In this document: positions 56,264 through 64,000 of the stretch, piece after piece
Layout: each line of letters opens with the position of its first letter
How positions within the stretch are numbered: position 1 is the first letter of the stretch
Assembly: GCF_902459745.1 (NCBI RefSeq)
Contig: NZ_CABPSJ010000006.1
Span: 1 to 64,000 of the forward strand
Length of the DNA stretch: 64,000 bases
Direction: 5' to 3'
DNA from: Pandoraea communis
Lineage (GTDB): Bacteria > Pseudomonadota > Gammaproteobacteria > Burkholderiales > Burkholderiaceae
Notes under the pieces: model-generated
What the model was told of the DNA's origin: nothing
The model's input: the letters and a program-made list of their open reading frames with translations, nothing else
Databases searched by the model: none
Position numbers and translations under genes: made by a program

Positions 56264-59200
56264 TCAGCCGCGTGCTTCCGTTGCACTGTCTGTCGAATCG
56301 ATGTCTGCTCCGGAACCTCGCCGGATAAAGGTCATCGCTCGCGCGGTCATACCCTCCTTCACCGTCCTAAACGAGGCATCGATGCCTGACTCGCGAATTA
56401 GCCCAGGCTGATCCACGTCCCGCAGCGACGTCATCGGCCTCAGCAAGCTGTTTCGCATGGCGAAGAATTTAACTAAGCGCGTTGTGTTTACCAATCGGTC
56501 GACGCCGAGGTCCTGCTGGTAGTGCGTGAGTTGCTGCTTAAGTAGCGAGCGGCAATAGCTCTTACTTTCCGCCGACGGGGAGAAGGACAATCCAAGCGCC
56601 TTCTCCATGAAGTTCTCGGTGGCCTTCATGTTGACCGGAGCCACCAGAAAGTCCCGCACATCCGGTGCCATTGCGAACGTGGGACTGTTGCCTTTCTTGC
56701 CGTCGTCGGCAGCACAAAGACGCTCGATGGCGTTCATGCCACAGACGTACTCCTGGAAAAAACTGGGCATTACCCTCACGAGTGCCTTCTCCGCCCATCG
56801 GTCGACAGCAGCCGGCAAAATCATCCGCTCGAGGAAGCGGTGAAAGATGTCATGAATTTCAAGCACGAACCGGTCTCGATAGCGTTGTGGCACAGGCACC
56901 AGCAGCGAAAAACCAACGTGCGTTCGACCGACCCGCGACGAGGCCTGGATGTACTCAGCAATGTCCGACGGGATACCAGCGAAAAACATTGCGTTGAACT
57001 CCTCCACGTCAACGCCGTGAGAGATTGCGGAGGTCGCGATGACCGAACGGAGGGTACTGTTGAGCTCCGGGAAAGGTGCGTTGACACCGACGCGAGTCTC
57101 GGCTCTTCGGACAATGTCTTGAATATCTGCGGCTGAAACGGCGCCAGAAATGAGCTCGGAGTTCAAAACGTGGCGGGCAAATCCGTCAGCCTGGTGGAGC
57201 TTCTCGAATTGCACCTTCTCGGTGTCGATAACTTGGTCACCGCCCTTCTTGTTTGTGACGTAGGTCAGCGCGATGCGGTGCAGGTCCACCAGCGTTAGCA
57301 GCGTCGCCGCATCGGCACCCTGGAGGAGCCGAACGAACTGAGCCTGGAGGGGGCCGGGCGAAGTCCACCGAATCAACTCGGCGCGTGCGGCATCCTCCTT
57401 AGCTGAATCTTCACTACGCAAGCCCTCATACAGCCCGGTGAGCATGAGATGGTAGTGGCCAAGTACCGAAGCCATTGCTACGGTGTGGCGGTGTCCGTTG
57501 GTCAGGACGGAAGCATAAACGCGCGTCCAATGGCTGCGCAGCTCGATTTCATCCTCGGGAAGGGCCGCCCGTTCAGTATCATTCGACGTAGAGTCTGGTT
57601 GGAGGGGCGTTGAATAGAACGAGTCGTAGAGTGTCGGCCCGGGGTAAGGGAACTGAACAGTGGAATCGCGCTGGTAGAGGTTGAGCATCTGCCGTTGCGG
57701 TTCGCTTACCGTCGCCGATGCGGCGATTACCTTAATTTTTCGCCTGACTAACGAGTCTGGCTCGTACGACAAATGGCCCTTCAGCAGTGGCGCGAGTTGG
57801 TCAAACCCGGCTTCGAGCGCAGACTCGAATAGTCCGGAGAAAGTGCCTAGAGACTCGTCCAAAAGGTGCGCCTCGTCTTGGATAAGCAAAGCCGGGAACG
57901 GGTCAAAGAATCTTTTCTCGCCCGACGCGAAGGATGGGAATAGCGCGCGCGTGCCTGCGCCAGGGTGCCCATCCCAATCCTTAACCTTCATAGGCACGTA
58001 TAAGCGCTCGCTGCTGGTTTCGACCAAAGGTGCAAAACCGAACATGCCAAAGAATTTGCGGATAGTTCCCTGCGACTGACCGATGGCGGCCAGCTTGTCG
58101 ACCGTACCCAGTAGAACGGACGGTGCTAGGCCATAGATGTCCTCGTCTACGATATAGAAAGGCAGTGGGGTCGGCTTGTCGAAGCGCGCGTTCCAGGAAC
58201 ACTTCTCCTTCGGCGCCGTGCAGTAATGCCCCATTGCATTAGCACCTGCGCCGGAACGGCGGCGGAGCGCCAGCAGACTGCCGTCTTTGTTGCCGCAGAA
58301 CGGACACGACGCGAGCTTCAGCCAGCGCTCCCTAGCGCTCTTATAGGGCTGAACATCCCTTTGCTTCCACTCGACGTCGGGGGGAACCTCGTTATCGCTG
58401 GGGACCTCGTCATATCCCTCTTCGGAATGCCAGTTGGGAGTGTTGCTGCCGCCAACCCAAAATCCGAGCGAGAATGGGTCGCCGGAGTGTCCTCGCAAAT
58501 GCCGAACCTCTTCGGCCGCGCCCATAATTGCGAAAGTCCGGCGCGCCTGCTGCAGCGTGAGTAAGCGCAGAGGGTAACGCATCAACGCGGAAACGCCCCG
58601 GTGCTTTCCCCGTAGCCGGTCGAGAAAGAGCACGAACACAAGTAGGCCGAGAAAGGCCTCAGACTTACCACCGCCGGTTGCGAAGTACAGCAACGTAACG
58701 GCGTTGGCGTGCTCAGCAACCTCGGGCGTGTAGAAGCTGTGAAACTCGGGAATGCGCGTCGCGAATGCCGGGATGGACGTCAAGATGAAAGCGAGCTGGA
58801 ACAGGCGCCATTCATAATAGCCCTTCGATTTGGCCACCTTGGCCATGGCAGTGTTCATCGAGACCCATGCCTCGAACGGGATTCCAAGTGGCGACTTCTG
58901 TACTCCTGGCCCGCTCCAGTGAGTGCGAGACTTCTCAAGAATTTCTAGGCCGCATCGAATAGTGCTCAACTCGCGATGCCATGCCGAAAGGTCCAGGTGT
59001 AACTTCTCGCGCTCCGCAGCACGCTGCTCGGCGGCGCTCGGCCCCTCGAGCCCGTGTTCCACCGGATAATTCTTAACGTTGTTTAGCCACTTCTCATAGG
59101 TGCTAACAAGAGGTTTAAGGCCAGTAAGGCAGTCAGGTTGGGCCAGTTTCCCGATGTTGAGTTCGACGCCTGCGTCGTTTGGAATGATTCGCGGCAAGAC

Positions 59201-60466
59201 GTAGCGTGGTGACCAAGTTGTCGCGAGTCGGTGCAGTGTGCCGTCGGTGGTGAGGGTGATGCCGCCGTTAAACCCCAACGCTGGGTACTTGAGGTACTGG
59301 TTGTACCGATAGGACGGCTTGACTCGGTCCAAGTGGAGAAAGTGATGGTCCGCAGCAGGAATTGTCACGGAAACCGAAACCTGAAAGAGCGCGGGCTCCA
59401 GCTCCTTGAAATTGGTCTTCGTGAGTGGAGCAGTCCAGTTCTCCAAGGCCACATGAACAGTTGTGCGGGTTGCGTCAACAGGGTCAGCCACTGCCTGAAC
59501 CACCCAACGCATGTCGATTTTCGGTATAAGCACCGCAAGACTCGCGCCGCGAACCGCCTCCAAGTAGCGTTTCCAGTCGCGCACGTCGGAGGGACGAACT
59601 CTCGCTCGACGGTAGCCCCACAACTTCCCGCCCATCTCGGGGTCCGTATTGACCGCCCAATCCGCTAGCTGCGTAGCGATGGCCTCGTTAAGGGCTTCGG
59701 TTGCCTTCTGGGCATCGACCTCCGCTGTTGCCGGCGAAAACTCGAACGAGGGCAGAACAAGCTCGAGCCGGAGCCATTTCGGCGGCGGAAGAATATCGTC
59801 CACCAAACTATCAGACATGGCGATGCCGGCAGTAACCTCCTGAGTTGGGCGTGATTCGCCTTGCTCGCTGTTCTCGCCAGTCTCGTCTTCGGCGCCCTCG
59901 GCTTCTCCTCCGACGTCCGTAGACGTGCGGTCCAACGTGTTGTCGAAGGGCAAGCCCATCGATTCATACACGCCTTTGCGTGCCTCATAGCTCTTCACGG
60001 CCCAGTCCGGATTCGTCTTGCCGCCAGGCAGCGCCGTGATGAGCTTGGTCAACGCGTCCTTGACCTTGCCGCGAATATCGGTGCGCGCCTCTCTAGTCAG
60101 CGGAAACGTGGCTTCCAGCCGCCCTCCAGGCCTCACCTCCTCCTCGGTCGGCAGGATTCGGACGTATACGGCGCCAGTCAGCGATACGCATAGAGTTGTG
60201 CTCATCGCAGATGAGCGGATTTGAAAGTCCATGCCATGCGCGCTGATGCGAATGGGATCCGCTTCCTCGTCACCGCCTCGCTCCTCAGCGGGCATCGGCA
60301 CGATGAATTCCGACATCAGCGCCACGCTGGGTTTTGTGCCGTAAATGACCTTGTAGAATTCACCCCGGCCGGCAAGGCGCGCCGACAGCCCATTGAGTAA
60401 GCTGTCTACAACGGCCTCTTTATAGGCCGGGTGAATGTTGCGTGGATTCTCACTAAGGATGGGCAC
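56264..60466 (-). CDS. drmA: DrmA-like SF2 helicase of a DISARM-like system
   Basis: This 1400-residue helicase starts at GTG with AGGGGA 5 bases upstream, overlapping the previous stop by 14 bases. Residues 1-590 form a long N-terminal region. The helicase core has Walker A YFATGGGKSEAF (~595), DEAH box LIQDEAHLLD (~865), motif III ASATVSEP (~918) and motif VI ASSRVGRTHVG (~1175). A zinc insert CPFCGNKDGS with CTAPKEKC lies near 725-750. Size, insert and the adjacent DUF1998 gene fit DrmA of DISARM, which acts with DrmB on incoming unmethylated phage DNA. All core motifs are intact. Confidence 0.88.
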   Translation of the reverse strand: MPILSENPRNIHPAYKEAVVDSLLNGLSARLAGRGEFYKVIYGTKPSVALMSEFIVPMPAEERGGDEEADPIRISAHGMDFQIRSSAMSTTLCVSLTGAVYVRILPTEEEVRPGGRLEATFPLTREARTDIRGKVKDALTKLITALPGGKTNPDWAVKSYEARKGVYESMGLPFDNTLDRTSTDVGGEAEGAEDETGENSEQGESRPTQEVTAGIAMSDSLVDDILPPPKWLRLELVLPSFEFSPATAEVDAQKATEALNEAIATQLADWAVNTDPEMGGKLWGYRRARVRPSDVRDWKRYLEAVRGASLAVLIPKIDMRWVVQAVADPVDATRTTVHVALENWTAPLTKTNFKELEPALFQVSVSVTIPAADHHFLHLDRVKPSYRYNQYLKYPALGFNGGITLTTDGTLHRLATTWSPRYVLPRIIPNDAGVELNIGKLAQPDCLTGLKPLVSTYEKWLNNVKNYPVEHGLEGPSAAEQRAAEREKLHLDLSAWHRELSTIRCGLEILEKSRTHWSGPGVQKSPLGIPFEAWVSMNTAMAKVAKSKGYYEWRLFQLAFILTSIPAFATRIPEFHSFYTPEVAEHANAVTLLYFATGGGKSEAFLGLLVFVLFLDRLRGKHRGVSALMRYPLRLLTLQQARRTFAIMGAAEEVRHLRGHSGDPFSLGFWVGGSNTPNWHSEEGYDEVPSDNEVPPDVEWKQRDVQPYKSARERWLKLASCPFCGNKDGSLLALRRRSGAGANAMGHYCTAPKEKCSWNARFDKPTPLPFYIVDEDIYGLAPSVLLGTVDKLAAIGQSQGTIRKFFGMFGFAPLVETSSERLYVPMKVKDWDGHPGAGTRALFPSFASGEKRFFDPFPALLIQDEAHLLDESLGTFSGLFESALEAGFDQLAPLLKGHLSYEPDSLVRRKIKVIAASATVSEPQRQMLNLYQRDSTVQFPYPGPTLYDSFYSTPLQPDSTSNDTERAALPEDEIELRSHWTRVYASVLTNGHRHTVAMASVLGHYHLMLTGLYEGLRSEDSAKEDAARAELIRWTSPGPLQAQFVRLLQGADAATLLTLVDLHRIALTYVTNKKGGDQVIDTEKVQFEKLHQADGFARHVLNSELISGAVSAADIQDIVRRAETRVGVNAPFPELNSTLRSVIATSAISHGVDVEEFNAMFFAGIPSDIAEYIQASSRVGRTHVGFSLLVPVPQRYRDRFVLEIHDIFHRFLERMILPAAVDRWAEKALVRVMPSFFQEYVCGMNAIERLCAADDGKKGNSPTFAMAPDVRDFLVAPVNMKATENFMEKALGLSFSPSAESKSYCRSLLKQQLTHYQQDLGVDRLVNTTRLVKFFAMRNSLLRPMTSLRDVDQPGLIRESGIDASFRTVKEGMTARAMTFIRRGSGADIDSTDSATEARG

Positions 60467-63218
60467 TTGTTTCCCCTTTCTTGCGTGTAGTCGCACGAAC
60501 CGGAGGCGGCACAACGCGTTCAACTAGATACGCACAGTGCAGCGCCTCCTGCTGGAGGTCCCTGATGATGGTCGCAGGTACCTTGCGGTACACCGCAGCA
60601 CTATCAGGCTGGAATAGTATTTCGGCATACCGGGCGGCCAGTTCTCGCCCAAGATGTTGGTTCAAACGTCGCGCGTTTCGGACAAAGACCCAGTGCTGTT
60701 CGGCGGCTTCGTCGCTGATTCCCAAGGCCCTGCAGAAGATTTTGAAGTACTTGGTATCCTGGGGCGCGTGAGCCCGCGTGTCGTCTGCTGCCTGCGGCGC
60801 CAACCAGTAGTACACGCGACTCGGTTTGCACTCTGTGGCCTTAGGGTCAAGCTCGACCATCTTGGCGTGAATCTCACGCGCCAGCGCCGACCGATTCGCG
60901 GACTTGAAAAGCAACTTGCAGCGCCTTTGCACATCCTCATGGTAAAGCCTGAGCAGCATCCGCACTGGGTCCACCACAGAATTCACACCATCGCCATTTA
61001 ATTGGAGCGACGACTCCAGCTTGGCACGTAGTTCGTCGCTCATGTCGAAGATGAAGTCACCGGGCTCAATTTGGCTTGCCGCCATGCGCCGGAATGGTGG
61101 GTCTTCGTCAGGCGCGTAACGGTAGACCCAACCCGAGCCATACGCCGTGCCACCGCCTTCGAGCTCGAACTTGAAATACGCCTGTTCAGTGCCTTGGGTG
61201 TTCTGGCCGTTTTCGTCAAATTTGAACGTCAGCGACATTTCGCGAAGTTTGCCGATGACGAGAGGGTTCGGAACCTCAGCCAAGCGCCGCTCGAGTTCCG
61301 CGGCCAGTAAACCAATACGCCCTCGGTAAGCCTTGAACGCATCTATCGCTTTCATGCTGGTTAGCGTCTTTAGAGTGGCTTCAGCTTGTCGATAGGCGAC
61401 CAAAACTGCAGTGCCATGCGGCACTTCCGGACGTGTCATGAGGATGCGAAGTACATCGGGGCTGATACCGACGAACACGAAGTGCTTCCCTTTGCGGTCG
61501 CCAGCGAGTGTCTTGCTGACCGCGGAGAGTGTGTGCCATTCAATGCGAGCTTCGGCAGCAACCCAGTCGCTGCCCAGCTTCCGCACGAGAAAGCGATGCG
61601 CGAGCAGCACATACTTGTTGCTTGGCAACACCAGCGAAATACCCTGCCGACCGACGACAGCGTGTTTCCGAACGTCAGCCAGCATGCGCGACGCCATGGG
61701 CGTAGCATCGTTCCAGTCATCGATGAGCTGCTCGGCACGCGCAATCGCCCGTTCAACGGATTCGCGAATCTGGTTCAACGCGCCGGAGGCAAGCGCTGCC
61801 ACAAGGCCTTCCTTCACGGGCGTCCACGCATTCTGCTGGCTGCCATAGTCGCTCTCACCGGCCTCTGCCGACATTGCGGTCAGGTCGGCGTACCCCGCCG
61901 GCATGTTCGACAGTCGCAAGATATACATGCACGCTTTGAGCAGCGCTTGGTGGGCGGGGCTTTCGTCGTTGTCCGCGGACGCTGCCAAACGTTGAAACGC
62001 CAGTGCAAGCTGGGATGCATCGCGGTCGACAATACGGACGCTAAAATTTGAATTGCTGCGCTGAGCCGGACGCCAGCTAGGAGCAACCGGATGCGCAGAG
62101 AGCAGTGCTTCCTCAGCTTCCGCCGACCACGCTTTCGTTGAGAAGGTGACATTGGATTCACCGAGTTGCGCTCGCAGAATGAAGAAAGTCTTCGGGTCAT
62201 CTGTCACGATGACGGCCCCGACATCGGCGAATCCACTTTCCCGCGCAACCGATAAGAAGTCGGGAATTCGTTTGACCGCGGCAAAATTCGTGCGCATCGC
62301 GGCCTCTGTCGCGTCAAGCAGCAAGACCTCTGGGCGCCCAAGGCCCTTCAATGCCGGGGTGGTCAATGCCGCACGCCAGGCACCCTTCTTCACAGTGTGG
62401 TGCACAACCATAAGGGCACCCGGTGCCTTGTCAGGAGCATCCCACTCAAGGCTGACCTTCTCGCGCAGGTCGCGCCGATACGCCAGGCGCTCGACTTTCG
62501 CGAGGGTGCGTTCGAGCGGATTGGAGACTGTCGTGGTCCAGGCGCGTTTGGTGGGGTCAAAAATGAACGTTGGAATGAGTTCGGCGAGCGATGGGTCTGG
62601 AGAGTCGGGTGTGTGCTGACTGAGGTCGTTTAGAGCCCAAAGTGCGGCCAGCATCGCTGGCGATGCCGTGCAGGACTTCACTTCGGTCGTGCCATTGTGC
62701 TGCACCCACAGACTGCGATAGAAAGCACTCAGTATCTCGCGGTCGGCAACGACGCCATGGAGCGGCGCGCGACAGGCATGGGTACCGGGATAGAGCAATG
62801 TCCGCATGCCACGCAAGTCTTTGACAAAGACCCTTTCGATGTCTGCTAGGGCATGCAACAGCGGCAAGAACGTCAGCTTGGCAGGCCAAACCAAGCAAAG
62901 CGATACCCCGCCTTCGTCAGCAGCAGCGAGAACCGTGCTTACGAGCTCCTTTGCCCAAGGTTGCGGAGCGATAGGCTCGCCGGCTGCACGAGAAAGATAG
63001 GTCAGAGGCGCAATTCCGGCACGAATCTTTGCCCATGTCCGCTCTGGACGCGTTGATGCTAGCTTTGCCGGGGGGGCGTCGAGGACCACTTTGGCTTTGG
63101 TCGGTTGCCGCTTCCGCCCAACTGGCTGGGCCGTGAGCTTGCGAGCGAGTTCGACACGCCTTTCGCGTGCTTTTTCTTGGTCGGCTTTGCGTTCTGCCAG
63201 TGATTTCAATCGAGACAT
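60453..63218 (-). CDS. Large uncharacterised component of the DISARM-like operon
   Basis: I do not recognise this 921-residue protein with confidence. It begins with a Lys/Arg-rich helix (about 1-45). Residues ~115-150 (LCLVWPAKLTFLPLLHALADIE, LRGMRTLLYPG) and LLLDATEAA (~310) vaguely recall degenerate helicase motifs, but no Walker A or DExx box is present. A central helical region contains RSSNFSV-like and GISLVLPSNKY segments. The C-terminal third has a compact domain around SQIEPGDFIFDMSDELRAKLE followed by a helical tail. It overlaps both the methyltransferase and helicase genes. By position it could be a DrmE-like or new DISARM component. Confidence 0.75.
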   Translation of the reverse strand: MSRLKSLAERKADQEKARERRVELARKLTAQPVGRKRQPTKAKVVLDAPPAKLASTRPERTWAKIRAGIAPLTYLSRAAGEPIAPQPWAKELVSTVLAAADEGGVSLCLVWPAKLTFLPLLHALADIERVFVKDLRGMRTLLYPGTHACRAPLHGVVADREILSAFYRSLWVQHNGTTEVKSCTASPAMLAALWALNDLSQHTPDSPDPSLAELIPTFIFDPTKRAWTTTVSNPLERTLAKVERLAYRRDLREKVSLEWDAPDKAPGALMVVHHTVKKGAWRAALTTPALKGLGRPEVLLLDATEAAMRTNFAAVKRIPDFLSVARESGFADVGAVIVTDDPKTFFILRAQLGESNVTFSTKAWSAEAEEALLSAHPVAPSWRPAQRSNSNFSVRIVDRDASQLALAFQRLAASADNDESPAHQALLKACMYILRLSNMPAGYADLTAMSAEAGESDYGSQQNAWTPVKEGLVAALASGALNQIRESVERAIARAEQLIDDWNDATPMASRMLADVRKHAVVGRQGISLVLPSNKYVLLAHRFLVRKLGSDWVAAEARIEWHTLSAVSKTLAGDRKGKHFVFVGISPDVLRILMTRPEVPHGTAVLVAYRQAEATLKTLTSMKAIDAFKAYRGRIGLLAAELERRLAEVPNPLVIGKLREMSLTFKFDENGQNTQGTEQAYFKFELEGGGTAYGSGWVYRYAPDEDPPFRRMAASQIEPGDFIFDMSDELRAKLESSLQLNGDGVNSVVDPVRMLLRLYHEDVQRRCKLLFKSANRSALAREIHAKMVELDPKATECKPSRVYYWLAPQAADDTRAHAPQDTKYFKIFCRALGISDEAAEQHWVFVRNARRLNQHLGRELAARYAEILFQPDSAAVYRKVPATIIRDLQQEALHCAYLVERVVPPPVRATTRKKGETSAHP

Positions 63219-64000
63219 TGCGACATCCGAGCTATTTGTTGCTCTGTCGAGTCACTTCTTGGAACTAGGCCGAAAGCTATATTTACCGTTTCGTCCATCG
63301 ACCTACGACAGGCCGCGGCCTCGATGAGCGCCTGTGGGTCGGGCAGTGCGAGTTGCTTGAGTTCAAACGCCGACACGTTTGTGGCGCCGGAGATGCATCG
63401 GAAATATCGGTCGACCGCCCGTGCGCTCAGCAGCTTGGCAAGCTTCGTGGGAGGCAGCACCGGTTTTTCGCTCACCGCCTCTATGATGACAATATGGTTC
63501 TCACCGATAAATCCGCCATGGGCTTCGAAGACCCCCGGCGATACCGCTGCCGCCACCAACCGACGAGGCTGGTCATTTGACGTCACACGTTGCATGACCA
63601 CGCAGGGCGAGGTAACTACCGATTTATGTCTCTTGTTGCCCAAATCCACGAAGCGATGCTCACCGTCGTAGGAAGGCTTATCTTCCAGCCGAACGATTCC
63701 GCCACGAACAATATCCCGTGACCACATCAACGGCATAGCCGTATGCGCCTTAGCTCGGCGAGCATCATTGAGTGACTCGAACTTGGGGCGCTTGTCGCGG
63801 TTCCATACGTATGCGCCGATGCGCACGCGATAACCGTAGTCTGACAAACGGAACCGCGAGAGAGCCGCCTTTTTGAGAAGGACCACATCGTCGACCGAAC
63901 GGGGAATGGGCCACACGGCGCCGGCGTTGGGAAGCACACATTCACCGACATTCGTGTACCGACCAGCAACTGACACTACCGACACGTTGGCTTTCAGGTA
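63206..64000 (-). CDS. Adenine-specific DNA methyltransferase, C-terminal part (cut by window edge)
   Basis: The frame is open to the last base, so the N-terminus with the SAM-binding and NPPY-type motifs lies outside the window. The 265 visible residues resemble the C-terminal specificity domain of Eco57I-class N6-adenine methyltransferases: SPCVVMQRVTSNDQPRRLVAA, GFIGENHIVII and LSARAVDRYFRCISGATNVSAFELKQLALP. In DISARM the methyltransferase marks self DNA. Its stop overlaps the next gene by 13 bases, so it is translated with the operon. The exact class (DrmMI-like) is inferred from context. Confidence 0.75.
   Translation of the reverse strand, partial: YLKANVSVVSVAGRYTNVGECVLPNAGAVWPIPRSVDDVVLLKKAALSRFRLSDYGYRVRIGAYVWNRDKRPKFESLNDARRAKAHTAMPLMWSRDIVRGGIVRLEDKPSYDGEHRFVDLGNKRHKSVVTSPCVVMQRVTSNDQPRRLVAAAVSPGVFEAHGGFIGENHIVIIEAVSEKPVLPPTKLAKLLSARAVDRYFRCISGATNVSAFELKQLALPDPQALIEAAACRRSMDETVNIAFGLVPRSDSTEQQIARMSQCLD

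Noticed and set aside
54054-60466. Assignment of the helicase/DUF1998 pair to Druantia
   Set aside because: In Druantia DruE these regions are fused in one very large protein. Here helicase and DUF1998 are separate genes next to a methyltransferase, which fits DISARM better.

Overview
The window is GC-rich bacterial chromosome from a beta-proteobacterium, most likely Burkholderiaceae. This rests on the gene set and order: a split phenylacetate cluster, rpe-gph-trpE, trpGDC near ung, and an OprM/RND-type outer-membrane factor. Pandoraea or a close relative is a guess from protein style, not a demonstrated assignment. No rRNA, tRNA or CRISPR array was found.

The first ~47.9 kb is core chromosome. 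It opens with an orphan amino-acid binding lipoprotein. Next is a phenylacetate catabolism cluster: paaF faces away from a paaN-pcaF-paaG-paaI-paaK operon, with a TetR-type (PaaR-like) operator between them. mltA and apaG follow, then rpe-gph-trpE with a Trp-rich leader peptide and attenuator-like hairpins. About 15.5 kb of unrelated genes separates trpE from trpGDC: an outer-membrane factor with a YhiI/RbbA/YhhJ-type ABC exporter, a DUF3141 hydrolase, a QseBC/PmrAB-type two-component system, and a dsbD-tlpA-dsbG disulfide operon. A direct repeat resembling a PmrA box lies between the regulator and dsbD. trpGDC has its own, different Trp-rich leader peptide.

After trpC come a CYTH phosphatase, uracil-DNA glycosylase with an AT-hook-like extension, a Fur-box-controlled TonB siderophore receptor, a lipoprotein/secreted-protease pair, a pirin, an azoreductase beside a LysR regulator, and a ubiH-like/dsbC/M61-peptidase group. 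A YpfJ-like metalloprotease and ychF end the core.

From about 47.85 kb to the right edge the base composition and gene content change to that of a genomic or defence island. It starts with a 13-bp direct repeat and a fragment resembling the C-terminus of a tyrosine recombinase. It then carries a DUF4238/SEC-C protein, a double-HTH regulator with a direct-repeat operator, and a three-gene operon ending in a tyrosine-phosphatase-like protein. An AbiU2-like abortive-infection gene broken by two frameshifts follows. The last 10 kb is a minus-strand, translationally coupled operon: a DNA methyltransferase (cut by the window edge), a 921-residue protein I do not recognise, a DrmA-like helicase and a DrmB-like DUF1998 protein. 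This is a DISARM-like anti-phage system with an extra large component and no DrmC nuclease in the expected place. It is the best candidate here for an undescribed system.
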